Shown here: piece after piece, positions 7,564-15,207 of the stretch | Layout: the number at the start of each line of letters is the position of its first letter | How positions within the stretch are numbered: the first letter of the stretch is position 1 | Notes under the pieces: generated by a model | What the model was told of the DNA's origin: nothing | The model's database searches: none | The model's input: the letters and a program-made list of their open reading frames with translations, nothing else | Program-made: the position numbers and the translations under genes | DNA from: a virus | Virus record (IMG/VR): IMGVR_UViG_3300030104_003079 | Location: 1-44,293 of that record | Strand: one strand, 5' to 3' | Length of the DNA: 44,293 nucleotides

Positions 7564-9318
7564 TCATAGAGTATCTAGTATTTCTTCTACATCTTCCAAT
7601 GCATCTATAAAATCTTCAATTTCTGTTGTTTGTTCTATATTCAAACTAGTATCTTTTTGTTCTAATACTGTATCGTAGTTGAAAGTTAATTTAACATCAA
7701 CGTGTAAATAGGCTATTATTTTTCTTAAGTCCTGTTCTACTGTACGGCCTCCTAATTCTTGTTGTTTTGCCGTAGTTCCTCTTTTATCATCAGGACTAGA
7801 AGTTTCTCTTAAAGTTCCAAAACTAGGTTGCCAATCAAATTGAACTGGTTTTCCTTCTTTTTTAAGTTCATCAAAAATACCTTCAAATAAATTTTTTCCA
7901 TCTGTAAATACTTTATCAATACCAGTTTCAGTAGTAAATGGTTGTCTCTCTTTTAATCTTTTACTGAACTCATTAGTACCAAAAGTATCTGTAATAAACT
8001 TATCTAATTGTTTTTTCTTTAGTTGAATAGTGTCTCCTATTTTAGTATCTTTATTAGTAGGTTCCCAAAAAGCATTTTTACTAGTAGTTAATGTGTCGGT
8101 TACTCCTTTAGTGAGTTTAATAGGTAATAAAGCAAGATACCTAAAAAATAATTTAAATTCATCAAAAGATACAGAAACATCTTTTGGTGCATCACCTAAG
8201 AGATTAGAACCTACTTGTGTTTTAAGAATAGGAATTGCCTCTAAAGTTATACCGCTAACTATTGAAGGATTATTTAAAATAGGTTTAAGGTATTCTATAA
8301 TAATTCTATCATTTTCTCTTACTGTTTCTAGAACCATTTCAGTAACTAATAACCTAAATTCTTTAGTATATAACATCTCTTTTATCTTTTTATCTTTAGT
8401 ATCGAGTTGTTCTATTTTCCTTTCATATTCATCAATATTTTGGACTTTTAGATTCTTTATTACTTTTTTATTTTTTCTAGAAGAACCTTTAGATTGAGTA
8501 AAAATACCTTCTGCCATTAATAGTCTTTTCTTAGTATTTTCCTGCCAATCAGAAAACTCTTTTTTTGTTTTAAATATTAGAGAATCTGCTTCATTAAATT
8601 TAACTTTAAGTTTATCATCTTTTTCATTGATAGTAAACCTTATCCCGCCATCGGCTAGTCTTGTTGTAATTGTAGCACCTTTATTGATAAATACTGCATA
8701 CTTATCTTCTTTTAGATTTAAATCTAAAATGCGGTCTTTTAAAGAAATACCTGCTTTTGGAAGCCCTCTTGCTACTATTTCTGGAAGATTAAATCTTTCA
8801 GGAGTAGTAATGCTATCATCTTTTCTTGCACTACCTAAATATCCTTTAGCAGTAGTAAAAGGAATTTCCATTATATCTAGTTCTTTTGGACTTTCACCAG
8901 AACTTTTTAATGCTATCTGTCTTTGAAGAAGCGGGTCATCTATTAAATCCTGTAATGTTTTAGTCTCTACTAATTTAATTACTTCCTTAATAAAACCCAT
9001 ATCAGCAGAACTTTTACCCTTGCTCATTCTATTGAAAATGTCAAAGATACTTCCTGCTTCTTTAGTTTTAATTAATTTAAAAGCGTCTATAATCTTAGTA
9101 TCTTCTAAATATCCTTCTACTACATTTCTTAACCAAGTTTTAACTTCTTCATTAGAGGCTGTTTTTTTTGCTTCATCAAAGCGACTTTCTAAAACATCAA
9201 TATTAAGTTGTCCTTTTATTAAGGACTTAATACTTTCTATAATTCTTTTTGAGTCATCCTCGTCTAAAGACCGAGTACTTCCATCCCAAAGAAAATTACT
9301 TTTTTTAGCAATAATCAT
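7564..9318 (-). CDS. Large helical virion-region protein of unknown function (584 aa)
   Basis: The product starts MIIAKKSNFLWDGSTRSL and is rich in Lys, Glu, Leu and Ile, mostly helical, without a signal peptide or membrane segment. Around residues 200-260 there is a more beta-like stretch (DRILDLNLKEDKYAVFIN). ATG overlaps the end of the preceding gene (ATG-TGA-GATG). I do not recognise a family. It is one of four very large helical proteins of similar composition in this window (with the genes at 20075, 31098 and 33848) and could be an internal or ejected virion protein. That is inferred from size, composition and place. Confidence 0.55.
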   Translation of the reverse strand: MIIAKKSNFLWDGSTRSLDEDDSKRIIESIKSLIKGQLNIDVLESRFDEAKKTASNEEVKTWLRNVVEGYLEDTKIIDAFKLIKTKEAGSIFDIFNRMSKGKSSADMGFIKEVIKLVETKTLQDLIDDPLLQRQIALKSSGESPKELDIMEIPFTTAKGYLGSARKDDSITTPERFNLPEIVARGLPKAGISLKDRILDLNLKEDKYAVFINKGATITTRLADGGIRFTINEKDDKLKVKFNEADSLIFKTKKEFSDWQENTKKRLLMAEGIFTQSKGSSRKNKKVIKNLKVQNIDEYERKIEQLDTKDKKIKEMLYTKEFRLLVTEMVLETVRENDRIIIEYLKPILNNPSIVSGITLEAIPILKTQVGSNLLGDAPKDVSVSFDEFKLFFRYLALLPIKLTKGVTDTLTTSKNAFWEPTNKDTKIGDTIQLKKKQLDKFITDTFGTNEFSKRLKERQPFTTETGIDKVFTDGKNLFEGIFDELKKEGKPVQFDWQPSFGTLRETSSPDDKRGTTAKQQELGGRTVEQDLRKIIAYLHVDVKLTFNYDTVLEQKDTSLNIEQTTEIEDFIDALEDVEEILDTL

Positions 9319-9319
9319 C

Positions 9320-9973
9320 TCACATCAACCATTTAGCCCAAGCCGCACCTTTTTGAATTGCAGAACCTAATCCTAATCCGCTTTGTGGAGGTTCATAACT
9401 TGTTTGACCTGTTTGTGGGTCAATCCAATATGGTCGGCCATATCCATCTGTTCCCGATGGAGGAACAGGATAACCTGAACCATTACCTACTGCGCCTTGC
9501 ATTTGCTGATATTGCTGAGTTTGTCCTGTTAATCCAGCGATAGCCATACCTGCTGTCGGAGCCGCCGCACCACCTGAGAAGCCTTGAGATTCTAGGTACT
9601 GCTGTTTTGCCATTTTTCTCTGATTAACTATTTCTGTGTTGATTGCTGAATCTAATAGGTTCTTTAAGTCTAAGTCGATATTTGCTTGAGTAATCTTTTC
9701 AAACTCTCTCATACTTTCAGAATCAACTTTCATTCTATTAGTAGTAGAGTCTTGAACAAATGCTAACTTTCCTAGCATCTGACTCATTACCCTTTCTAAT
9801 ACATCTTCCATCAAAGTTTCTAATGATTTAAAGAATTGTTCTCCATGATATTGAAAGAACTCTTCAACGTGATTTTCCTGCAAAGATAACAGATTGTTTA
9901 CTGTTTTAAAATTTGCTTCACCTTGTTGTTGAACTGCGCCCATTACTGTTTTGTTACTTGTTCCGAATACCAT
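9320..9973 (-). CDS. Helical protein with a C-terminal WW-like motif
   Basis: The 217-residue product has a helical first half (residues 10-125, with a run of regular heptads around 45-75), a Gly/Ala/Gln-rich linker (130-165) and a C-terminal segment around residues 168-197. The segment reads YPVPP, then GYGRPYWIDPQTGQTSYEPP. That matches the second half of a WW domain (GRPY-aromatic-I-D, then T-x-aromatic-x-x-P), but the first tryptophan of the family is missing. The gene has a strong AAAGGAGG ribosome site. A head-tail or neck structural role is likely from its position. The WW reading is tentative. Confidence 0.5.
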   Translation of the reverse strand: MVFGTSNKTVMGAVQQQGEANFKTVNNLLSLQENHVEEFFQYHGEQFFKSLETLMEDVLERVMSQMLGKLAFVQDSTTNRMKVDSESMREFEKITQANIDLDLKNLLDSAINTEIVNQRKMAKQQYLESQGFSGGAAAPTAGMAIAGLTGQTQQYQQMQGAVGNGSGYPVPPSGTDGYGRPYWIDPQTGQTSYEPPQSGLGLGSAIQKGAAWAKWLM

Positions 9974-9975
9974 AT

Positions 9976-10638
9976 CTATTCCTCCTTTTGATTAACTAAA
10001 AAGTCTAACTTCAAAGTAATTGCTTTTAGTTCCGTTGTTAGCCGCAATACTTCGGCCTCCTTCGACTCATCTTCTGATAGCGTGGGCGGCTTTATAATAT
10101 ATCCGACTGACGAGAGAGCGATAATATCTTCATTAGATAAAGCATAAATTGGCCCACTTTTCAACATTTGAGGCATTTTAGGCTTAGGAATAAATCTTTT
10201 GAAATCTAATCCATGTTCATCTGCTAATATTTCTTGTTGTAGCATTTCTAATTGTTTATGATAAGCGGCGTGTTTAGGACAATAAGTTCCTCTTAATGGC
10301 CTTCCACGTTCTACTCTATCTAAAGGAATAGGTGGTCGCAAATAATCTCCTGCTTCCCAAATATGATGCATTCCACATACTACGCATCTTTCTTTAAGAT
10401 TAAACTTATATCCATACTTAATGAATAATAGTTTCTTCTTCTCTGGAACTAATACTTTATGTAGTTCTTTTAGTTTCTTTTTAGGTTTGAAATTATCAAA
10501 CTTATATTCTTCTATTACCCCACTTGCTCTTGCCTGTTGTAGTTTAGGCAAAAATCTATTTGGTATGTTCTGACCAACCGTATTACCGACTGGTGCGCCA
10601 TTTGTTCCTACTTGTTGTATAATGTTGTTCTGATACAT
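9976..10638 (-). CDS. Zinc-ribbon-like virion-region protein (220 aa)
   Basis: The product contains CVVCGMHH near residue 82-89 and, after about 30 residues, a second Cys/His pair in TYCPKHAAYH, so a C-x2-C...C-x2-H type zinc site is likely. N-terminal residues 1-40 are Asn/Gln/Gly-rich and probably flexible. The C-terminal 60 residues form charged helices. GAGGCGAG precedes the ATG, which follows directly on the previous stop. No catalytic motif is visible. It lies with structural genes, so a structural or DNA-binding zinc protein is the best description. Confidence 0.55.
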   Translation of the reverse strand: MYQNNIIQQVGTNGAPVGNTVGQNIPNRFLPKLQQARASGVIEEYKFDNFKPKKKLKELHKVLVPEKKKLLFIKYGYKFNLKERCVVCGMHHIWEAGDYLRPPIPLDRVERGRPLRGTYCPKHAAYHKQLEMLQQEILADEHGLDFKRFIPKPKMPQMLKSGPIYALSNEDIIALSSVGYIIKPPTLSEDESKEAEVLRLTTELKAITLKLDFLVNQKEE

Positions 10639-10640
10639 GT

Positions 10641-10934
10641 TTACTCGCCTCTTCTTCTAATTGATTGAATAATATTTTTACTTAACATTTTATCCCAAAA
10701 TGCATCTGCTTCGGGTAGTGTTCCATCAGCCTCTATTTCTCCTTTTTTAATTGAAAGTAAATACTTAACCATTTCTTTTAGGTATTTTTCTCCTAATCCT
10801 TGCCCTTCTTGTGCATTATGTCCGAAGAACATAATTCCCCAATATCCAGCATAGAACGCATCTCCTTGTGCTTTACCATCTTTTGAATTCCAAGTAATTT
10901 CTAATTCTTCTGATTTAAGAATATTGAACCACAT
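10641..10934 (-). CDS. Small tagged protein beside the GTPase (97 aa)
   Basis: The protein opens MWFNILKSEELEITW, a version of the short M-W-x-x-I-L-K motif that begins about twenty proteins in this window, here far from the main cluster. The rest includes an aromatic/Gly stretch (FYAGYWGIMFFGHNAQEGQG) and a C-terminal helix ending in RRR. It has no membrane helix long enough to be sure. I do not recognise it. If the motif is a capsid-targeting tag, this would be a virion component encoded within the structural block. Confidence 0.55.
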   Translation of the reverse strand: MWFNILKSEELEITWNSKDGKAQGDAFYAGYWGIMFFGHNAQEGQGLGEKYLKEMVKYLLSIKKGEIEADGTLPEADAFWDKMLSKNIIQSIRRRGE

Positions 10935-10939
10935 AATAA

Positions 10940-11602
10940 TCAGTAATCCTTTATCATTGTAAATACGCCTTGATAAACTGCTTCGGGTTGTGATTTAGCC
11001 GATACAATATATTTGTGTGTTGGAATTCCTACATCATTTAACTTTTGCATTCCATATTTAAATGGTTCAAAGATAGGATGCTTTTCAATAGGTAAATCAC
11101 TTTTATGTTTATCTCCCCATATATCATACTTATTAGCCCAAATAGAAACTGCTAATGGGTAATCTACTTCTTTCTTCTTTTTACCAGTAGGCCATCTATC
11201 ATTAACAATTGTATCTACTAAAAACTTCCATGCTACTTGATGGTCTAAATTACCACCTTTATCTAAATGCCTATGGTCAATTAAAAAAATAATATACTTC
11301 ACCTTCCTACTTTGCATATCTTTAGCCCATTCTTTCCAGTATATTGCTTCTCCACCAATATCAGAAGTTTTTAAAGTATTCATTTCACCATCTAATTTAA
11401 TTGATTTTCTAGTGGCTCTATGACGACCAACAGTTCTTTTCTGTATTGCTGGCACTTCTCCCCTAGTCCTTAATTGATGATGTAAAGTAGTTTTACCTAC
11501 CATTGTTGCACCATAAATACCGAAGTTAATAGCATGAATTTTCTTATAAAAACCAATTACTGCTTCTGTAACAACAACTGCAAATCCTGCTAGTAATGAC
11601 AT
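10940..11602 (-). CDS. Ras/Arf-like small GTPase with an N-terminal hydrophobic helix
   Basis: This 220-residue protein has all the core GTPase boxes in order and at normal spacing: G1 GATMVGKTT at residues 31-39, a Thr-rich switch region near 57-64, G3 DIGGE at 81-85, G4 NKYD at 157-160 and G5 SAK at 201-203. The G3 box has Gly-Gly as in Arf-type proteins, with Glu in place of the usual catalytic Gln. The first 20 residues (MSLLAGFAVVVTEAVIGFY) are hydrophobic and could anchor it to a membrane. It lies directly after two small membrane proteins, so the three probably act together. A GTP-binding switch is well supported; its target is unknown, and such a gene inside a structural block is unusual. 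Confidence 0.85.
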   Translation of the reverse strand: MSLLAGFAVVVTEAVIGFYKKIHAINFGIYGATMVGKTTLHHQLRTRGEVPAIQKRTVGRHRATRKSIKLDGEMNTLKTSDIGGEAIYWKEWAKDMQSRKVKYIIFLIDHRHLDKGGNLDHQVAWKFLVDTIVNDRWPTGKKKKEVDYPLAVSIWANKYDIWGDKHKSDLPIEKHPIFEPFKYGMQKLNDVGIPTHKYIVSAKSQPEAVYQGVFTMIKDY

Positions 11603-11611
11603 ATAATAACC

Positions 11612-11827
11612 TCAATGCCATAATGATTTCAAATAACTAATTAAAGAACCCATGATATTGATGTCAAAGACACCCATGATATTCCCAATCAAAAATGCTG
11701 ATAATGTTGCACAACTGCCCCAAAAAATTAGTCTCATCTTAACAAAGAACATATCCGCAGAATGCGCTCTTTGTTGATTATAAGCATAATCAGAATCGCT
11801 AAATCCTAACCAATCAGATACGACCAT
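11612..11827 (-). CDS. Small membrane protein upstream of the GTPase (71 aa)
   Basis: A 71-residue protein with a hydrophilic N-terminus (MVVSDWLGFSDSDYAYNQQR) and one clear membrane segment around residues 32-53 (LIFWGSCATLSAFLIGNIMG), perhaps with a second weaker hydrophobic stretch after it. It starts behind GGTGAGTAA and is spaced 9 bp from the GTPase. A membrane anchor or partner for the GTPase is a reasonable inference. A holin is possible from size and single hydrophobic span, but no lysis enzyme is nearby. Confidence 0.6.
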   Translation of the reverse strand: MVVSDWLGFSDSDYAYNQQRAHSADMFFVKMRLIFWGSCATLSAFLIGNIMGVFDINIMGSLISYLKSLWH

Positions 11828-11835
11828 TTACTCAC

Positions 11836-12234
11836 CTATTGCAATTGGGTCAAGAAATCAGAAGAAACTACGTTTTCTGTTTCATATGACTGTGCAACAG
11901 GTGGCATTCCAGTATAAGGTGAAAGGTTGTATGATTTAGCAGTATCTTGAAGTTTCTTTCGTTGTTCTTCATCTCTTGCCATTCTAGCCCAGTAAGCAGT
12001 AATCTTACGGTCTAATAGCCAAAGTTCAATCTTATCATTTAATGATAGGTCAAATAATGCTTTCATGCACATAATAGTTCCTACTGTCATAAGACCAAAT
12101 AGGACTCCATGAGCAATCGGTGGATAAGGAAACGCTGAACCGTATTCTGCATAAAAGAATACGTTAGCACCACTTACTGTTCCAACAAAAAGAATTGTCA
12201 TAACTAATCGAGTATCTTGATTTAATGCTGGCAT
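11836..12234 (-). CDS. Two-span membrane protein upstream of the GTPase (132 aa)
   Basis: Residues about 9-28 (LVMTILFVGTVSGANVFFYA) and about 41-61 (AHGVLFGLMTVGTIMCMKAL) form two membrane spans joined by a short loop with YGSAFPYPP. The C-terminal 70 residues are soluble and charged (helix around KITAYWARMARDEEQRKKL), likely facing the cytoplasm. It has a clean GAGGTGATATA ribosome site. With the single-span neighbour and the GTPase it makes a compact membrane module set among capsid and connector genes. I recognise no family. Confidence 0.62.
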   Translation of the reverse strand: MPALNQDTRLVMTILFVGTVSGANVFFYAEYGSAFPYPPIAHGVLFGLMTVGTIMCMKALFDLSLNDKIELWLLDRKITAYWARMARDEEQRKKLQDTAKSYNLSPYTGMPPVAQSYETENVVSSDFLTQLQ

Positions 12235-12243
12235 TATATCACC

Positions 12244-12546
12244 TCAAGCAAATTCAACAGAAATTTCTGCTGTTGAAGAACCTGCTTCTGTAATCTCCAA
12301 AAAGATTCCACCACGACATAATACACCATGCATATCGTATTCAAGATTATAGTGTCCATTTACTGCATTAGTAATTCTAGCCACTTCTGTACCAGTATTA
12401 TCTTGCCCATCAAAAACTTTAACGGTTACTGCATCTCCACCAGAGATAATCAAATTAGCATGAATGCTAATTAATAACGATTGTCCTGTATTTACGATTG
12501 CACTTGCGCCTAAAACTCCGCTTGAACGACATACTTGATTTGCCAT
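12244..12546 (-). CDS. Small beta-sandwich-like protein, possible decoration protein (100 aa)
   Basis: The product (MANQVCRSSGVLGASAIV...) alternates short hydrophobic strands and turns with phrases such as TVKVFDGQDNTGTEVARI, and ends in ISVEFA, all typical of a compact beta domain. It starts behind a GGTGAT-type site. Genes of this size and composition near the major capsid gene often encode capsid decoration or fibre-related proteins. No exact family is recognised. Confidence 0.5.
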   Translation of the reverse strand: MANQVCRSSGVLGASAIVNTGQSLLISIHANLIISGGDAVTVKVFDGQDNTGTEVARITNAVNGHYNLEYDMHGVLCRGGIFLEITEAGSSTAEISVEFA

Positions 12547-12565
12547 AACATCACCTTCACTTTGA

Positions 12566-12583
12566 GCAGGGAGCGAACCCTAC
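12566..12583 (-). terminator. Hairpin in the intergenic gap downstream of the basic-tail gene
   Basis: In the minus-strand RNA GUAGGG pairs with CCCUGC around the six-base loop UUCGCU; one pair is G-U, so the stem is better on this strand. An upstream AACCC (within 12592-12597) could instead pair with the GGGTT of the same stem, giving an alternative fold. There is no T-run, so it may be a processing or attenuating structure rather than a simple terminator. Confidence 0.35.
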
Positions 12584-12597
12584 TTAATACTTGGGTT

Positions 12598-12960
12598 TCA
12601 ATCTTCACTTAAAGACGATTTCTTTGTTGTTTTTGAAGGTTTCTTAGCCTTTGGCTTAGGTTTAGCCTTTGGTAATTCCTTCTTTGGTAGAAGTAAATCA
12701 CACAAATCTTCTGCTGAACCTAATGGTTGGCCTAGTTCTTCAAAACCAATCTTTAATAATTTCTCATTAAGTAGTAAGATGTCTTTTCTATCTGATTCTT
12801 CAAATGTAAACATTAAGTTTTTATCTGATAAGCCAATGATAGCCCGACGAAGAGGAATAGAAGCGGAATCATTCTGAGTAATCTCAGTCATCCGTTCTAA
12901 TCCTTCAATCGTACACCTACTGCCTAAGCGACTGTTTTCAGTCAATTTGACAGAAACCAT
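12598..12960 (-). CDS. Small capsid-region protein with a Lys/Pro-rich tail (120 aa)
   Basis: The first 90 residues form a compact alpha/beta domain (MVSVKLTENSRLGSRCTIEG, then several helices). The last 30 residues are a flexible basic tail with KPKPKAKKPSKTTKKS. It starts behind GAGGTGATTAA. Basic tails of this sort can touch DNA or pack against acidic surfaces. It lies between two sets of beta-rich capsid-region proteins. No family is recognised. Confidence 0.5.
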   Translation of the reverse strand: MVSVKLTENSRLGSRCTIEGLERMTEITQNDSASIPLRRAIIGLSDKNLMFTFEESDRKDILLLNEKLLKIGFEELGQPLGSAEDLCDLLLPKKELPKAKPKPKAKKPSKTTKKSSLSED

Positions 12961-12969
12961 TTAATCACC

Positions 12970-13551
12970 TCAAATAAGACCTGTAACTCTTAAATCTACT
13001 GTTCCAATATCGCCACTAGGCAAGGATGCAGATGCAGTAGCCGAACTTCCAGTAGTTAATGCATATAGGTAGAAAAAGGTTTTATCTGCGCTTAATGCAC
13101 CAACAGTATAAGTTTTATCTAAATGTTCTTGACCAACAATTTCAACAGTATTAATTGTTGAAAGGCCAAAAGAAGAAGCCAAAATCTTTTCTCCTGCATG
13201 GGTAAATACTTCATTTCCGCCGCCTGTATCATCATCATCAACAAAAGATGCGTTTAAAACTGCACCATCAACGCTAACTACTCTTGCAATTAACGCATTA
13301 TTGTTGCTATGTGAACCTGCCACAACAAAGTGGTCGCCAGCGACAAAACCTGAAAAAGCCGTTGATGTTCCAGCAGTATCAGTATAATTATTTGCCACAT
13401 CAACTGCATTAGCGGTAATTGTTCCAGAAGCAGTAGTTCCTGTTCTAAATGAGGTAATAGCACATTGTCCTAAAACAACGTATTCATCGCCTAAAACTCT
13501 TGGTCTAGCAAAACCTTTGTGGTCTGCTAAAATAGTTACTGTATTTGTCAA
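12970..13551 (-). CDS. Beta-rich capsid-region protein, TTG start (193 aa)
   Basis: The product is rich in Thr, Ala, Ser, Val and Gly with repeated short strands (TNTVTILADHKGFARPRVLG; TGTTASGTITANAVDV), and has almost no long helix. A GAGGTGATTTAA site stands immediately before TTG, so the start codon is TTG rather than ATG. With the next two genes it forms a decoration-like set directly downstream of the major capsid gene in transcription order. A cement or head-fibre protein is likely by position and composition. Confidence 0.55.
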   Translation of the reverse strand: MTNTVTILADHKGFARPRVLGDEYVVLGQCAITSFRTGTTASGTITANAVDVANNYTDTAGTSTAFSGFVAGDHFVVAGSHSNNNALIARVVSVDGAVLNASFVDDDDTGGGNEVFTHAGEKILASSFGLSTINTVEIVGQEHLDKTYTVGALSADKTFFYLYALTTGSSATASASLPSGDIGTVDLRVTGLI

Positions 13552-13561
13552 TTAAATCACC

Positions 13562-13828
13562 TCATTGACCAATTGCAATAAATGTTCCCTTATCTCCAGA
13601 TGTTGCAACAATTGTTACGCTTCCTGATGCAAGAGGGAATGTTTCATTACAAACTGCTACTGCTGCTTCTGTTGCACTTCCTGTATGTCCTAAAACGCAT
13701 ATATCCACACGACCTAATCCTGTAACGATTTCTCCACCTGTTACAGAATCAGAATCCCATGTTCCATATACGATTCTCATATTTCCTTCTAAAATTTGTT
13801 CGTTTTCTATTGTAAATCCAAATGCCAT
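13562..13828 (-). CDS. Small beta protein next to the major capsid gene, probable decoration protein (88 aa)
   Basis: The 88-residue product (MAFGFTIENEQILEGNMRIV...) is made of short strands with Gly/Thr/Ser turns and ends TIVATSGDKGTFIAIGQ. Its ribosome site GGAGATGATT is one of the strongest in the window, matching a protein needed in many copies. It is the first gene after the major capsid gene, the usual place of a trimeric decoration protein. The assignment is positional. Confidence 0.58.
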   Translation of the reverse strand: MAFGFTIENEQILEGNMRIVYGTWDSDSVTGGEIVTGLGRVDICVLGHTGSATEAAVAVCNETFPLASGSVTIVATSGDKGTFIAIGQ

Positions 13829-13856
13829 AAATAATCATCTCCTTTCTTTTTTTTCC

Positions 13857-15191
13857 TCATTGTACGTTAGTAATCTTACCCTGTCCCTTAAAGAAAGAAC
13901 ATCCGACTTCTCCGATTGTTCGGTATAATGCTCTGTTTCCGAGAGTTCCTACACCGAATGGGTTTCCGTTGCCAATACCATCTTCAAAGTATTGTGTTGG
14001 CTTCATAACTGAAAGCCATAGATGGTCTGTATCAAGGAATAATAGGTCAGATAGTTTAGATGATGCACCACCTGTTGTAGCCATGTCCTTTACAGGAATC
14101 AATGGAATATCGTAGTATGTTGCAACTCTAAATCCAACTTCTTGACCCTTTGTTCCACGAACACCGTTTACAGTAGGAACAATTTCCTTTCTATCCATAA
14201 ATCGCTCTTGGCTTTGCAATAGGTCAGCAATTGCTTGAATTGTATCATATCCAGTAAGAATAACCTTTGGTGAACCACCTGCTAGTCTTAGGTTTCTAAT
14301 CATGTTATTCAACAGAGTTAGAGTTAATGCACGAACATTCCCCGAAGCATATCCAGCACCGAAATCAATTGTAGCATCTAAGTAAGAAGCCGCAGTAAAT
14401 CTTTCATTACCGTAAATCTTACCTAATGCGTTTGAAGCAGAGGTTGTATCAGTAGCAAGAACTCCGCCATCAATAGCGAGTAATTCTGCTCTTGAAGTAA
14501 TAACCTTATTTAATGAAGTCAAGTTGTTACCAATGTTAGGCATGGCTGCTACTTCACCATAATGTTCCAAAGGCATTACAAGCATTTTATTCTGAACTTC
14601 TGCATGGTGCTTACCCATATCTTCACGCATTTGCGCTCTAATATCGCCAATACCGTCATCAATTTGAGCCATTTCCATCGCTAATTCGCTGAAATCGAAT
14701 TGATGAGCAATAACCTTTGGACTCATGTTTAATTGAGCATATGTTGGTGCAATCGGCCCTAATCCATCTGCCGCAGTAGATAATCCTGCATTCTCTGGAA
14801 CACCACCAATTAAATCTGCTCTTGGAGTATCAGAACCTAATTCTCCTAAAGTAGCACTTCCGCTTGCATCAACAGAAAAAGTATTTCCGCTTCCACCAGC
14901 AGGTCTTGACTTTAATACTCTCCAACCGCTTGAAGTGTATGGTCTTTTTGAAATCATTGATAATGCGTTTACTTCACGGTTTAGCATAGACCAAACCTTT
15001 TGTCCGTAAACTACGTTGTATAGTGCTGAAACATCTGAAATGGCTGAACCACTAAATGTTGGACTTCCATCATGTCCTGTATGAATTCCACCGACCATTC
15101 CTGCTTGCTTTAGTAAAGAATTACCTGCAAAAGTTCCTGTTCCGTATGTTTGTGCTTCTAAATCTGCAATTGTGTTAATATATCCTGTCAT
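13857..15191 (-). CDS. Major capsid protein, HK97 fold (probable)
   Basis: The 444-residue product should form the capsid shell. It has a Gly/Ser-rich N-arm (residues 1-60), then an amphipathic helix around LYNVVYGQKVWSMLNREV, a Gly-rich loop (SRPAGGSGNTFSVDASG) in place of the E-loop, a long helical spine region (HAEVQNKMLVMPLEH), and a C-terminal beta domain with VILTGYDTIQAIADLL and a final strand region. There is no long N-terminal delta domain, which fits the separate scaffold made from the preceding gene. It follows protease/scaffold with a strong AAAGGTGATTTAAG ribosome site. Fold is inferred from pattern and order. Confidence 0.82.
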   Translation of the reverse strand: MTGYINTIADLEAQTYGTGTFAGNSLLKQAGMVGGIHTGHDGSPTFSGSAISDVSALYNVVYGQKVWSMLNREVNALSMISKRPYTSSGWRVLKSRPAGGSGNTFSVDASGSATLGELGSDTPRADLIGGVPENAGLSTAADGLGPIAPTYAQLNMSPKVIAHQFDFSELAMEMAQIDDGIGDIRAQMREDMGKHHAEVQNKMLVMPLEHYGEVAAMPNIGNNLTSLNKVITSRAELLAIDGGVLATDTTSASNALGKIYGNERFTAASYLDATIDFGAGYASGNVRALTLTLLNNMIRNLRLAGGSPKVILTGYDTIQAIADLLQSQERFMDRKEIVPTVNGVRGTKGQEVGFRVATYYDIPLIPVKDMATTGGASSKLSDLLFLDTDHLWLSVMKPTQYFEDGIGNGNPFGVGTLGNRALYRTIGEVGCSFFKGQGKITNVQ

Positions 15192-15207
15192 CTTAAATCA
15201 CCTTTCC

